This document shows positions 7,493-16,800 of a stretch of 64,000 nt of DNA, piece after piece (within the stretch, counting starts at the first letter, position 1; every line of letters begins with the position of its first letter). A program made the position numbers and the translations under genes. This DNA is from Mucilaginibacter inviolabilis. GTDB taxonomy: Bacteria; Bacteroidota; Bacteroidia; Sphingobacteriales; Sphingobacteriaceae. Below the pieces are notes generated by a model. The model saw only the letters and a program-made list of their open reading frames with translations. It made no database searches and was not told the origin of the DNA. The stretch spans positions 1,550,001 to 1,614,000 of the forward strand of contig NZ_JAANAT010000001.1 of assembly GCF_011089895.1 (NCBI RefSeq), given 5' to 3'.

Positions 7493-9085
7493 TCAGATAA
7501 GCATGGTTTTCATAGCGTCAAACAACACCTCCGGATGCCGCGCCCCATGGTACATGGGCGCAGGTTCTTTATCAAGCTTCAGCAGCTGATATACTGCCGT
7601 CTGCGCTGTTCTTACCGAGTACTCGACAGTAAATACAGTATCATCCGGCATTTCGGCAAATTGCCCGATAAAAGCCAGGTTTACGGAATCAGCAGGAACC
7701 ACTTCCGGGCGGTCGCCTGCAGCCCGCGTCAGGAATTCGCTGGTAATATAAGGCAGCATACAGGGAATGCAATTACAGCTATTGATAATCTGCTCCCTGG
7801 CTTGATCAAACCGTAAATGTGAAAGCAATTCGCTCATGATCTCCGCCCCACTGCAATCTGCCATTTTCTTCGGAATAAAGTTGCCGACCCTGTCCGGAAA
7901 CAGGCCGTACCCCCAAAACACGGTCACCCCCTCAGGCTGACCAATAAAATGCGGCTGATAAGCCAATACAATAGACATCAGCCAATTGGAATCCTTAAAA
8001 GTGACCAGTGCGCCGGTACCCGCGGGATTGCCCGAAAATTCTTCCATCAGGTCAAAGAACTGCGTACCCTGACAGGTCACGGTGAAAGACTCCCATTTGG
8101 ATTCTTCCACCCGGTTGTCAAATACAAAGGGGCGACCGAATTCTGAGCTATGCTGGGCAATTTGTTCCCACAACCTCCAGCTGCCATCTTTTTTACCGGT
8201 GATCAATTCCGGAGGTGACTCCATAGTACCCAGGCTGGAATCTGCCGTCATCGAGCCTATGGTCACCAGCACGAGATCCCGCGATATTATACTGATTTCC
8301 AGTTCCTGTTGATTTTGGACATAATGTATGCGTTCAACGACTTTTTTTCCAGCCTCTTCACAGAAATCAAGACCGGTTACCTGAACGCCCATTTCAAACC
8401 TGACACCCCGTTTTTTCAACCAGCGGATCAATGGTTTAGCCATGGAGTCAAACTGGTTATAGGGCGTACGATCCACTCCCGCAAGCGTATTGATGCGGCT
8501 GAATTCATGCAGGAACCGATGAAGATATCGTTTAAATTCCACTGCGCTATGCCAGGGCTGAAATGCGAACATGGTATCCCACATGAACCAGAAGTTGGTT
8601 TTAAAAAAAGCGGGCTCGAACCATTCGTCAATACGCCGGGTCTCCAGGTAACTTTCGGTTACAGCCATCATCTCCATCAGGTCCAGGCGGTCTTTATTAC
8701 TGAACCCCATGGAAGACACATCGATAATGCTGCCGCCCTCAACTACACGGGCACCGGCATGTGTTTTTATTTTTTTATTAAACGCTTTAATTTCTTCCAG
8801 AACGGTCACATCCGGATCTGTCAGGGAAGGAATAAAGGAGAACAGGTCGTAAGTGCAGTGGTAACTGAAGTTAAGCATCCTACCGCCACGCAGGACATAT
8901 CCGTTTTCAGCTGTTCCGCCACCGTCCAGGCTCCCTCCCGCAATGTTCATCTCTTCGAATATCGTGATCTGATCCGCGGGAATTTCACCGTCACGGATAA
9001 AATATGCCGCGGCGGCCAGCGAGGCTATACCACCACCTACCAGATAAACATGAGGATGTTTTCCGATATCATTTGTATTTTTCAT
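7493..9085 (-). CDS. ohyA: Oleate hydratase (FAD-dependent, MCRA family)
   Basis: 530 residues. The FAD-binding loop VGGGIASLAAAA is at residues 16-27, followed by the family's EEMNIAGGSLDGGG segment and the GGRMLNFSYHCTYDLF region that lines the active site. The match along the whole length to the myosin-cross-reactive antigen/oleate hydratase family is clear. The enzyme adds water across the cis-9 double bond of oleic and related free fatty acids to give 10-hydroxy fatty acids, a membrane-detoxifying reaction; it is peripheral to the inner membrane. It is the last gene of mlaE-mlaF-mlaD-ohyA, only 15 bp after mlaD, which suggests that it acts on fatty acids or lysolipids moved by that transporter. 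The operon has a Crp/Fnr-type box upstream of mlaE. Confidence 0.93.
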   Translation of the reverse strand: MKNTNDIGKHPHVYLVGGGIASLAAAAYFIRDGEIPADQITIFEEMNIAGGSLDGGGTAENGYVLRGGRMLNFSYHCTYDLFSFIPSLTDPDVTVLEEIKAFNKKIKTHAGARVVEGGSIIDVSSMGFSNKDRLDLMEMMAVTESYLETRRIDEWFEPAFFKTNFWFMWDTMFAFQPWHSAVEFKRYLHRFLHEFSRINTLAGVDRTPYNQFDSMAKPLIRWLKKRGVRFEMGVQVTGLDFCEEAGKKVVERIHYVQNQQELEISIISRDLVLVTIGSMTADSSLGTMESPPELITGKKDGSWRLWEQIAQHSSEFGRPFVFDNRVEESKWESFTVTCQGTQFFDLMEEFSGNPAGTGALVTFKDSNWLMSIVLAYQPHFIGQPEGVTVFWGYGLFPDRVGNFIPKKMADCSGAEIMSELLSHLRFDQAREQIINSCNCIPCMLPYITSEFLTRAAGDRPEVVPADSVNLAFIGQFAEMPDDTVFTVEYSVRTAQTAVYQLLKLDKEPAPMYHGARHPEVLFDAMKTMLI

Positions 9086-9100
9086 CTGTTAAAATTTTAA

Positions 9101-10081
9101 TTATTGTTTCTTATTTTTCTGCTTTTCAAGATTTTTAAAGTAGCCCCGCAACAGGAAATTATGTTTTAAGGCTTCCATATTCTGATTGAACCCGGCAGTT
9201 CCGTCCTGTATATTTCTCATGGTTGATCTCAGTTGCCCGGCCACCACCGAGTCTTTGAGCAATACATACATGGAGCCGTTTTTTGAAGACAGGTCCTGAT
9301 TAACACTATTGATCAGCGTATTCAACTGAATGGTCGCCTGGTTGGCATTATCACTAACCAACCGGACGTTTCGCATCGCGTTATTCAAATTTCCGGAGAA
9401 GACCGTATCGGTCAATAAAAGTCCAGCCGCACCTTTTCCTTCTCTGATCCCTTTCACGATCATGTCCAGGTTCATGGCCATATCCCTCGCGTCAGCTGTT
9501 GCCTGATGAATGTTTCCCAAAGAAGACCGGAGACCAGAGCCAAGCTCCTGATCATTCAGCACCTCGAATATTTTGCTCTGGTTAATGCGGGTCACTGTAT
9601 TTTTTAATTCTTCTGAGATCAATGCCATATTATTGTTAGTCTTATCGAGCGTCTGCAGCATGGCATCCGTATTCACCGCTTTCCGGGTTTGCAGATAATC
9701 GCCCTTATGGATGACCTGCCCCTTACCCATCCCAGGTTGAATATTGATGATCTTATTACCCATCAGGCCTTCGGTACCAATAGTTGCAATGGCATCCTGA
9801 TGTATAAATGCACTGACTTTAGGATCGATCGATAATATCACCTCGATTGCAGTGTCATTAAGCAACTCGATATTTTTTACCGTTCCGGCCTGAATCCCGG
9901 AATACAGCACATTATTCCCGGCTATTAACCCGTTCAGATTAGAAAAGCGCACTTTCACTTCAAAATCTCCTCCAAACAGGTTGTGATTCTTCCCGATCAT
10001 ATAAAAGGAAAAGATGAGCACCAGCAGTCCTGCCAGCGTAAATACGCCCAATTTTGTATTATTTTCTCCCTGGTTTGTCAT
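9101..10081 (-). CDS. mlaD: MlaD-like MCE-domain protein
   Basis: 326 residues. One N-terminal membrane helix (about residues 14-32) is followed by a single MCE domain (about 38-120) with the typical GLIAGNNVLYSG and NKIINIQPG segments. The rest is a long, Asn- and Gln-rich helical region with heptad-like patterns, probably a coiled coil or tunnel extension into the periplasm. In Mla-type systems the MCE protein forms a hexameric ring that passes phospholipids between the inner-membrane permease and periplasmic or outer-membrane partners. It is 6 bp downstream of the ATPase gene. It is longer than E. coli MlaD (about 180 residues), as is usual in Bacteroidota. Confidence 0.88.
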   Translation of the reverse strand: MTNQGENNTKLGVFTLAGLLVLIFSFYMIGKNHNLFGGDFEVKVRFSNLNGLIAGNNVLYSGIQAGTVKNIELLNDTAIEVILSIDPKVSAFIHQDAIATIGTEGLMGNKIINIQPGMGKGQVIHKGDYLQTRKAVNTDAMLQTLDKTNNNMALISEELKNTVTRINQSKIFEVLNDQELGSGLRSSLGNIHQATADARDMAMNLDMIVKGIREGKGAAGLLLTDTVFSGNLNNAMRNVRLVSDNANQATIQLNTLINSVNQDLSSKNGSMYVLLKDSVVAGQLRSTMRNIQDGTAGFNQNMEALKHNFLLRGYFKNLEKQKNKKQ

Positions 10082-10087
10082 GGTGTT

Positions 10088-10873
10088 TTACTCAAAAAAC
10101 TGTTTAATATTTTCATCAGCCGCTTCTTCCAACTCCTGATAGGAGCCTTCGGCATAACACTTTCCATCCAGCAGTAAAACCACCCGGTCTGCTGTATTTT
10201 TAACACAGTTCATGTCGTGCGAAATAATGATAGAAGCCGTGTGGTATTTTTTCTGAAGGGCTATAATGAGGTTATCGATCTCCCTTGCAGTAACGGGGTC
10301 CAGACCCGTTGTTGGCTCATCATACAAAATGATCTCCGGTTTGAGGATCAGGGTACGGGCCAACGCGATCCTTTTCAGCATACCACCGGAAAGTTCCGCA
10401 GGCATCATATCTGCCGTATGGGGCAGGCCTACGTTTCCCAGGGCTTCTTTCACTAAGGCATCTACTTCTGTCTGCGGCAGCTTGATCCACTGTCTCCGGA
10501 GAGAGAACTCCAGATTTTCCCTGACTGTCATCGAATCATACAGCGCGTTTCCCTGGAAAAGAAAACCAATTTTTGTCCTGATCTTGTCCAGGTCTTCATG
10601 GTCTAATTCAGGTACATTTTTACCCAGCACCCTAATCGTTCCGCTATCTGGTTTTAAAAGCCCAATGACGCATTTAATCAGGACAGATTTTCCTGCTCCT
10701 GATTTACCGAGCACCACTACGTTTTCATTCGGGTACACTTTGAGGTTAAAATCATTCAGCACGACATTTTCCCCAAATCTTTTACAGAGATGCTCAATCT
10801 CAATGACCGCTTCCCCATCTCCTGGTATCTTTTTTTCTGGCATTGATGATCCGGTTAAAGTTTCCATAATCAA
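10088..10873 (-). CDS. mlaF: Mla-type ABC transporter ATP-binding protein
   Basis: 261 residues. Walker A (GKSGAGKS), the signature LSGGMLKR and Walker B (ILYDEPTTGLDP) followed by the switch histidine in IISHD are all present. The order of genes, permease, ATPase, MCE protein, is that of the Mla and Mce lipid transporters. Its start abuts the stop of mlaE, so translation is coupled; a second ATG lies two codons further in. The protein drives lipid movement across the envelope. Confidence 0.92.
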   Translation of the reverse strand: MIMETLTGSSMPEKKIPGDGEAVIEIEHLCKRFGENVVLNDFNLKVYPNENVVVLGKSGAGKSVLIKCVIGLLKPDSGTIRVLGKNVPELDHEDLDKIRTKIGFLFQGNALYDSMTVRENLEFSLRRQWIKLPQTEVDALVKEALGNVGLPHTADMMPAELSGGMLKRIALARTLILKPEIILYDEPTTGLDPVTAREIDNLIIALQKKYHTASIIISHDMNCVKNTADRVVLLLDGKCYAEGSYQELEEAADENIKQFFE

Positions 10874-11668
10874 TTAATTTAGTCCAAGAACATCAGTGAG
10901 CTGCACAGCCAGCAGGTCAATGATAAATATCAGTACGGAAGCCAGCACAACGGCTGTATTGGCCGAACTGCCGACACCACGGGTACCCTTACTGGAATTA
11001 TATCCCTTGTAGCAGCCGACAATACCGACTGCAAATCCGAAAAAGAAGGTCTTGATCACAGCCGGCGCAAGGTCACCAAAGCTCAGGCTATCAAACACCT
11101 GTGTAAAAAACAGTTGAATACTCGTTACCGATCGGATATTGACCCCGACATAAGCGCCAAACAGGGAGATCGCATCACTCAGTATAGTCAGTATGGGTAG
11201 CATTAAAGTTGCTGCCAGAACCCTTGTGGCCACTAAATATTTAAAGGGATTAGTGCCGCTTACTTCCATGGCATCAATCTGTTCGGTTACCTTCATGGAG
11301 CCTAACTCGGCGCCAATACTACTGCCTATCTTCCCCGCAAAGATCAAAGCGGTAATCACCGGGCCGATCTCCCGGACAATGGCGATACCGACCATCACCG
11401 GCAGCTCAGACTCTACACCATAGCTGACCAGGGAAGGCCTTAACTGCATGGTCAGCACAAGTCCCATAATAAATCCGGTCAGGCCGATCAATGGCAGGGA
11501 CTGGTAACCAATGAAATAACATTGGGCCAGTAGCTCCTTTAGTTCAAAACGGGGTTTAAGCCCTGTAGAAAAAAAAAGCCCTGTAAACCTAGTTACCTGA
11601 CCGGTTTCCCTAATGAACTCCGGTATCCTGGCCATCAAGGTTAAATGAATTTTATCTTTACTATTCAT
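10874..11668 (-). CDS. mlaE: MlaE-like ABC lipid transporter permease
   Basis: 264 residues with five to six hydrophobic segments. The family signatures are visible: the GFIMGLVLTMQ helix, ELGSMKVTEQIDAMEVSGTNP (cytoplasmic coupling helix, residues about 130-150) and the final DLLAVQLTDVLG. It is the membrane core of the lipid transporter encoded with mlaF and mlaD. As first gene it carries the operon promoter, with a TGAC-N4-ATCA box 57 bp upstream. Confidence 0.92.
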   Translation of the reverse strand: MNSKDKIHLTLMARIPEFIRETGQVTRFTGLFFSTGLKPRFELKELLAQCYFIGYQSLPLIGLTGFIMGLVLTMQLRPSLVSYGVESELPVMVGIAIVREIGPVITALIFAGKIGSSIGAELGSMKVTEQIDAMEVSGTNPFKYLVATRVLAATLMLPILTILSDAISLFGAYVGVNIRSVTSIQLFFTQVFDSLSFGDLAPAVIKTFFFGFAVGIVGCYKGYNSSKGTRGVGSSANTAVVLASVLIFIIDLLAVQLTDVLGLN

Positions 11669-11693
11669 GTTATGCCGGTGTCTGAATTTTTAC

Positions 11694-11736
11694 TAAAATT
11701 ACAGGCCTGGCTTCTGTCGGCGAATGACGAGCATCA
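11694..11736 (-). promoter_or_regulatory. Crp/Fnr-type operator and -7 element for mlaE-F-D-ohyA
   Basis: On the minus strand TGATGCTCGTCA (11725-11736) is followed after exactly 23 nt by TAATTTTA (11694-11701). The ATG of mlaE is 25 nt further on. Same design as the Usp, BON and NRAMP promoters. Confidence 0.6.
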
Positions 11737-11799
11737 TATATGTTTATGACCTCCATCAAGAAGTCCGTATGCCTCTTTTATTGGGGCAAAACTGGTCAT

Positions 11800-11845
11800 C
11801 AAAAAAGCTCCGCCAACGACCATCTATTAGTCGTCAACCGGAGCT
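11800..11845 (-). terminator. Terminator of ppsA-hdeD
   Basis: AGCTCCG and CGGAGCT form the outer stem and ACGAC with GTCGT the inner stem. Read on the minus strand it ends in GGAGCTTTTTTG. It lies 31 bp after the hdeD stop. Confidence 0.75.
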
Positions 11846-11876
11846 CAAATAACCTGCATGCTAGTCATTAAAGTCT

Positions 11877-12485
11877 TTATCCCAGCACTTCCGATTTTTC
11901 TCTACGATGATGATGCCCTGAAAGTTCATCCTTGATTCTCTTTATCTTCAATGATAACCAGATCCGGAAGATACCGGCGAACAGGAAAGCCATCCCGGTC
12001 CAGAGGATCAGGTTCTCTATTCCAAAAGCCGGATAGGCCAGGACGAGCAGGGCAAAACCAATAATGGACACGGCAGTAAATAAAAGCCATTTCCAGTTCC
12101 GGAAGCCGTAAGAGCGCATATCCAGCGCATTGGCAACCGCCATGATTCCCCGGAAAAGTATCCAGACACCCACGATCAAGGGCAGGATGATCATCGTGAT
12201 CAGCGGATAGCGCCACAAATATCCACCGATAAACAAATCGACCAGTCCGCCTGCAAACGCCCACCCCCAGCCGTCAACTGATTTATGGTTGATTAGCGAG
12301 AACGTGACCTCAAAAGCACCAGTCCCCATTATACAAAAGGCAAATGCCCAACTGAGGGAAAGATAAGATTCAAAAGGAGATGCAATGACCCAGATTCCCA
12401 TGCCAATCAGGACAAGTCCGGCAAGTAATATGAGCCACCAACGGCTGATCATGTTTCGTACGATATTAAAAGGTAAAGTTTCCAT
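11877..12485 (-). CDS. HdeD family membrane protein (DUF308)
   Basis: 202 residues with six predicted membrane segments arranged as three two-helix repeats, each with the DUF308 pattern of a W-[IL]-L-x-x-G start. The N-terminal MISRWWLILLAG segment and the internal VGVWILFRGIMAV segment are typical. HdeD in E. coli is linked with acid resistance, but the biochemical role of the family is not known. It follows ppsA by 62 bp on the same strand without a promoter box of its own and shares its terminator, so it is probably the second gene of that unit. Confidence 0.85.
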   Translation of the reverse strand: METLPFNIVRNMISRWWLILLAGLVLIGMGIWVIASPFESYLSLSWAFAFCIMGTGAFEVTFSLINHKSVDGWGWAFAGGLVDLFIGGYLWRYPLITMIILPLIVGVWILFRGIMAVANALDMRSYGFRNWKWLLFTAVSIIGFALLVLAYPAFGIENLILWTGMAFLFAGIFRIWLSLKIKRIKDELSGHHHRREKSEVLG

Positions 12486-12547
12486 GTTGTAATGATGTTA
12501 GTTTAATTTCAGGTATCAGGAGATATTTTTCGGTTATGCGCTGTGCG

Positions 12548-14986
12548 CTAATGGGTGCCATTTAAATTTTTAATCTTAATGGGGTGGTTTCCAGTTTTTG
12601 ACAATTTAGTCGGTGGATAAAGCGCATCATTGATATTATTAATGCCGTTAAAGAGCGCGTCCGGGTTGAATGAAATACTGTCAATGCCGGCGTTTACGAT
12701 CATTTTGGTGAATTCTTTGGAATCGCTTGGCGCCTGTCCACAAAGTCCGACCTTCCGTTGCAATTGGTTGGCTTTTTGAATCATCAAAACGATCAGTTTC
12801 CTGCTGGCCGCATTTTGCTCATCAAATAAATCCGCGATCACAGCAGAATCCCTGTCGATGCCCAGTGTTAATTGTGTAAGGTCATTGGATCCTATAGAAA
12901 AACCGTCAAAAACTGCAGCGAACTCTTCGGCTAATATCACATTACTGGGTATTTCTGCCATGACAAAGATCTCCAGCCCGTTAACACCCTTTTTAAGCCC
13001 ATTTTTCTGCATCTCGGTCAGTACCTTTTTACCCTCTTCGACGGTTCGGCAAAAAGGGATCATCAGTTTGACATTGGTGAAGCCCATATCGTTCCTGACC
13101 TTTTTCATAGCCTCACATTCCAGGCGAAAACCCTCCCGGTAACGTTCATGGGTGTAACGTGAAGCTCCCCTGAATCCGATCATCGGATTTTCTTCTTTCG
13201 GTTCAAAGTACTTGCCGCCAATCAAACCGGCGTATTCATTGGTTTTAAAGTCACTCATCCTCACAATAACTTCTTTCGGGTAAAAAGCCGCAGCTATAAC
13301 AGCCATGCCCTGTGCCAGCCGGTCTACAAAATAATCGGTCTTATCTGAATAGCCGGAGGTCAGATGCTCAATCTTTAACCGGTCCGTTTCGTCAGTCACC
13401 CGGTCAAAATTGACGAGTGCCATTGGGTGTACCTGGACAGCGTGCGAAATGATAAATTCCAGCCGCATCAGCCCGACACCATGATTAGGATAAAAAGACA
13501 GTTGGAATGCCTGATCTGGATCACCAACAATCAGTTGCACCCTGGGATGTTCCGGCAGGCGAATTTCTCCTAAGTCTGTTGTCGTTTCCTTCCAGTTCAA
13601 TTTACCGCGATAGACGGTACCGGTCTTACCCTCGGCACAGCAGAGGGTGATCTCTTCACCATCTTTGATATTCACGGTTGCATTTTCCGTACCGACAATC
13701 GCTACTGCACCCAGTTCCCTTGCGATAATGGCTGCATGGCTCGTCCTGCCGCCTTTATTAGTGACAATCCCGGCTACTTTTTTGAGAATAGGATCCCAGT
13801 CGGGGCTGGTGGTATCAGTGACAAGGATATCACCAGGATTTAATTTAAAAGCATCCTCAGGAGAGCTTAACAAACGTGCAAATCCACTGGTAATCCGGTG
13901 TCCGACAGCAGCTCCCGTTGTGAGCGTTTCTCCCCTTTCGGCGATATGGCAGGTTTTAATCTGTAATTCTTTCTCCCGGCTATGCACGGTTTCAGGCCTG
14001 GCCTGTATCATATAAAGCTGGTGGTTCTCCCCGTCTTTGGCCCATTCAAAGTCCATTGGTTTCTGATAGTAGTCCTCGATAATCAGCGCCCAGCGGGCCA
14101 GTTGTTCAATTTCGGCATCTTCCAGCACGAATTTCCCCCTCATTTCCCAAGGGGTATCCTGATTGATCGTTGTGCGATGCTCATTCCCGTCCTGTGCATA
14201 AACCAGCATTTTACTTTTGCTGCCTAGTTTTTTCTGTATGATCGCGTCCTTATCTTTTCTTAAAGCGGGCTTAAATACTATAAATTCATCAGGCACCACA
14301 GTACCATGTACCATGTTTTCACCCAAGCCCCAAACACCGGCGAGGTGCACCACATTACGAAAACCGGATTCTGGTTCAAGCGTGAAACCCACGCCAGAGC
14401 AGCCCAGGTCCGAGCGGACCATGAGTTGAATACCTACAGCAAGAAAAACTTTAGTGTGACCGAAGCCCTTATCTTCCCGGTATTTAATAGCGCGGTCGGT
14501 ATATAAGGAAGCAAAACATCGTTTTACAGCATAAATGACTGCCCAATGTCCCTGAATATTTAAATAAGAATCGTGCTGGCCGGCAAAACTGGCATCCGGG
14601 AGATCCTCAGCTGTTGCGCTGCTGCGTACAGCTACTGAGGGGTCCGAAAAACGAAATACGTAGTCATAAGCGTCGATAATGGCCATCTGGAGATCCTGAG
14701 GCATCTCCGTTTCCATGATCAATTTCCTGGCCTTTGTTCCAACCCGGGAAAGATTGTTAAAATTATCCCGGTCGAGTTCCTGAAGTACGCCCTGCAGGCG
14801 CTGTTCCAGGCCATTACATTTTATAAAATACCGGTAAGCCGCGGCGGTAACGGTAAAACCGTCCGGGACCTGCACGCCCATAGATATCAAATGCGTAAAC
14901 ATTTCTCCGATGGAAGCATTTTTGCCGCCAACCTCCGCGATATCCGATAAACCGGTTTCACTGAATTTTTTAATAAAGGATTCCAT
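12548..14986 (-). CDS. ppsA: Phosphoenolpyruvate synthase
   Basis: 812 residues, close to the 790-800 usual for PpsA. The three-part layout is seen: N-terminal ATP-grasp pyruvate/PEP-binding domain (EVGGKNASIGEM near residue 18, VRSSATAEDLPDASFAGQ), central swivelling phosphohistidine domain with H417 in GGRTSHAAI, and C-terminal TIM barrel ending with the Cys motif LCGQAPSD. It converts pyruvate, ATP and water to PEP, AMP and phosphate, feeding gluconeogenesis; with pckA at 41885 the window holds two PEP-forming routes. A TGAC-N4-GTCA palindrome lies 111 bp upstream. Confidence 0.95.
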   Translation of the reverse strand: MESFIKKFSETGLSDIAEVGGKNASIGEMFTHLISMGVQVPDGFTVTAAAYRYFIKCNGLEQRLQGVLQELDRDNFNNLSRVGTKARKLIMETEMPQDLQMAIIDAYDYVFRFSDPSVAVRSSATAEDLPDASFAGQHDSYLNIQGHWAVIYAVKRCFASLYTDRAIKYREDKGFGHTKVFLAVGIQLMVRSDLGCSGVGFTLEPESGFRNVVHLAGVWGLGENMVHGTVVPDEFIVFKPALRKDKDAIIQKKLGSKSKMLVYAQDGNEHRTTINQDTPWEMRGKFVLEDAEIEQLARWALIIEDYYQKPMDFEWAKDGENHQLYMIQARPETVHSREKELQIKTCHIAERGETLTTGAAVGHRITSGFARLLSSPEDAFKLNPGDILVTDTTSPDWDPILKKVAGIVTNKGGRTSHAAIIARELGAVAIVGTENATVNIKDGEEITLCCAEGKTGTVYRGKLNWKETTTDLGEIRLPEHPRVQLIVGDPDQAFQLSFYPNHGVGLMRLEFIISHAVQVHPMALVNFDRVTDETDRLKIEHLTSGYSDKTDYFVDRLAQGMAVIAAAFYPKEVIVRMSDFKTNEYAGLIGGKYFEPKEENPMIGFRGASRYTHERYREGFRLECEAMKKVRNDMGFTNVKLMIPFCRTVEEGKKVLTEMQKNGLKKGVNGLEIFVMAEIPSNVILAEEFAAVFDGFSIGSNDLTQLTLGIDRDSAVIADLFDEQNAASRKLIVLMIQKANQLQRKVGLCGQAPSDSKEFTKMIVNAGIDSISFNPDALFNGINNINDALYPPTKLSKTGNHPIKIKNLNGTH

Positions 14987-15065
14987 ATGAATTGCTATAA
15001 ATGGTTAGAAAAAGGCTTACCTGTCTATCAAGTACAACAGCCTGGCCATTCGTTTTAATATGGAG

Positions 15066-15108
15066 CTAATTTCCTTTTAAAGCCCTGCTTAAATAATGAC
15101 CGGGGTCA
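15066..15108 (-). promoter_or_regulatory. Crp/Fnr-type operator upstream of ppsA
   Basis: TGACCGGGGTCA (15097-15108) is a near-perfect palindrome of the TGAY-N4-RTCA type. After 23 nt on the minus strand comes GAAATTAG, a weak -7 match (A at position 2, TT and the final G). The leader would be about 75 nt. Confidence 0.45.
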
Positions 15109-15246
15109 ACACCAAAGCTGATCCTGCGCATTCCGCAGAAAGGGCCGCTCATTCCGCTTCCATTTAGCTTATGTTCTGAAGCGGTATCACGTCAAAAAAT
15201 GTCGACGATCATTTTTCCGGAGAGAAAAGCTACCTATCCTTGTTCT

Positions 15247-15627
15247 ATGAAACAGATCAGTATAAAACATTTGAATTTCGCGCACAACGCGTGGTTAAGA
15301 GGCCTTGGCTTTTATGAACTCGAACTGGGTTTCCTGCAGGAAAGACTGGAAGAAATTGCTGCGGACAATACGGGTCAAGCCGTATCTGAAAAAGTAGAGC
15401 ACTTCCAAAATCAGTTCATCATCCATCGGGATTACCTGGATGGCTTGAAACATCGTATACACGAGAACATGAAAGTGCTTCAATATGAGCTGGCCGGATC
15501 AAACGGTCACGTTGACCGGGATACTGTAGGGCTTTATAACCAGTTAGCCGAGGACTACTTTACAGAAGATCAGCTTTTCATCGCGCTGCGGCATGAATTC
15601 AACCGGTTCGCTGCTGAATGGATGTAA
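15247..15627 (+). CDS. Hypothetical helical protein
   Basis: 126 residues from the ATG at 15247 (MKQISIKHLNFAHNAW). The frame opens earlier at 15199, but the upstream codons have a different character. It is predicted to be almost wholly alpha-helical and acidic, with regularly spaced His and Glu (HNAW, ELELGFLQERL, FIIHRDYLDGLKHRIHE, ALRHEFNRF). This resembles four-helix bundles of the ferritin or hemerythrin kind, but I cannot see a full metal-ligand set and do not assign a function. It is divergent from ppsA and convergent with the Usp gene, with a shared bidirectional terminator. Confidence 0.65.
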   Translation: MKQISIKHLNFAHNAWLRGLGFYELELGFLQERLEEIAADNTGQAVSEKVEHFQNQFIIHRDYLDGLKHRIHENMKVLQYELAGSNGHVDRDTVGLYNQLAEDYFTEDQLFIALRHEFNRFAAEWM

Positions 15628-15743
15628 GCGGGGGGCCCTTCTTTCAAATAAGGCAAGTACAGCCTTCAGGCCAGGTTTTTTAAAAGATAACCCGGCCTTT
15701 CCTATTAAATTCTATGACGAAAACTGAAACTGCGGATCAAAAA

Positions 15744-15777
15744 AAAGCCGCAGGGTTTTAAGTTTCCCTGCGGCTTT
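15744..15777. terminator. Bidirectional terminator
   Basis: AAAGCCGCAGGG (15744-15755) and CCCTGCGGCTTT (15766-15777) form a perfect 12-bp stem with a 10-nt loop. Eight T follow on the minus strand and a shorter T run on the plus strand. It serves both the helical protein gene and the converging Usp gene. Confidence 0.85.
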
Positions 15778-15795
15778 CCCATAAATATCTATGCT

Positions 15796-16662
15796 TTACC
15801 TGTCTTCCATATCCGCAGGGATTACCATCACCGGTATTTGCTGATGCTTTAACTGGTCATTGGTGTGGCTGCCTTTAAACATCCTGTTCAAAAAACTATG
15901 CCGGTCATGTACCAGGACAAGCAGGTCAGCCCCGTTCTCTTCACAGTGGCGGTTCAACCGTGCAGGCAATTCCTTGCCGGTGATGTTCTGATACGATATA
16001 TTAGGGTAACGGTACCTTTTCACGCGGTTGGAAAACTTAATTTTCTTTTCTATCTCACGGGCATCATCATGGCCCCAAATGGATACATGCAGGATTTCCA
16101 GATGAAAATTAAAAAGGCGGCCGAGTTTGGTGAGATAATGTACCGCGCGCAGATCACCCTCATCAAAATCACAGGCAATCGTAACCTTTTTTATCTTCCG
16201 GAGATCTGCCTTTTCCGGAATGATCAAAACCGGCCGGTTCGTTTGATTGACCACAGTGCTGGTATCGCTGCCGATCAGTAAATGTTTCATGGTCGTTCCG
16301 GAACGGGCACCCATGATAATGAGTTCTATATCTTTTCTTTCCATAAAGGCGCCCAATTGATATTGCAGACTCCCCTCTTCCCGCTGACAATCAATACTTG
16401 GCCGGTGCCCTCCGGATGGTATTTCCGCAATCAGCTTTTCCAGGCTCTCCTTCAAATAAGTAATTTTCCCCTTACTTTCGTCGACCCAGATCATCTGTTC
16501 TACTGCATAAGGAGAGCCGCCAAATTCTGACAGAACGGGTTGGCTGATAAAAGTGTTGAACAATAAGATATTCGCACGCAATTTGGCGCACAAAGGAACA
16601 GCTGCGGTTGCGGCATGATCCGCATTATCACTATAATCAGTTAGCACCAGTATCTTTTTCAT
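15796..16662 (-). CDS. Universal stress protein, tandem Usp domains
   Basis: 288 residues, two Usp domains (about 1-150 and 155-285). Each begins with the family strand (KILVLTDYS and KVTIACDFDEGD); the first carries the nucleotide loop GARSGTTMKHLLIGSDT and ends PVLIIP, the second ends with FKGSHT and IPVMVIP. It matches the partial Usp at the left edge of the window. Tandem Usps of this kind are common in low-oxygen and starvation regulons. The promoter has a clear TGAC-N4-GTCA box 23 nt from CATATTTG. The receiver protein gene lies upstream on the same strand, 138 bp away. Confidence 0.93.
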   Translation of the reverse strand: MKKILVLTDYSDNADHAATAAVPLCAKLRANILLFNTFISQPVLSEFGGSPYAVEQMIWVDESKGKITYLKESLEKLIAEIPSGGHRPSIDCQREEGSLQYQLGAFMERKDIELIIMGARSGTTMKHLLIGSDTSTVVNQTNRPVLIIPEKADLRKIKKVTIACDFDEGDLRAVHYLTKLGRLFNFHLEILHVSIWGHDDAREIEKKIKFSNRVKRYRYPNISYQNITGKELPARLNRHCEENGADLLVLVHDRHSFLNRMFKGSHTNDQLKHQQIPVMVIPADMEDR

Positions 16663-16717
16663 GATGATTTATTTAGAGTTAAATCTTTGTTAGTCCTCAT
16701 TATAGGAGGTTATAGGA

Positions 16718-16760
16718 CAAATATGACCAATACGCTGTTCTCCGGCTATGACTGCCGTCA
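16718..16760 (-). promoter_or_regulatory. Crp/Fnr-type operator and -7 element for usp
   Basis: ATGACTGCCGTCAT is a 14-bp inverted repeat with core at 16749-16760. Exactly 23 nt downstream on the minus strand is CATATTTG (16718-16725), one base from TAnnTTTG. Confidence 0.65.
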
Positions 16761-16800
16761 TACCGAAATTTGATTTACGGCATATTTTAATGGTAATAGA

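Noticed and set aside
8309..9100. Long plus-strand frame of 263 codons opposite oleate hydratase
   Set aside because: It is a shadow of ohyA, which has full family motifs; the antisense frame shows no domain pattern.
10266..10877. Plus-strand frame of 203 codons opposite mlaF
   Set aside because: Shadow of the ABC ATPase gene; low-complexity Ser/Pro-rich translation.
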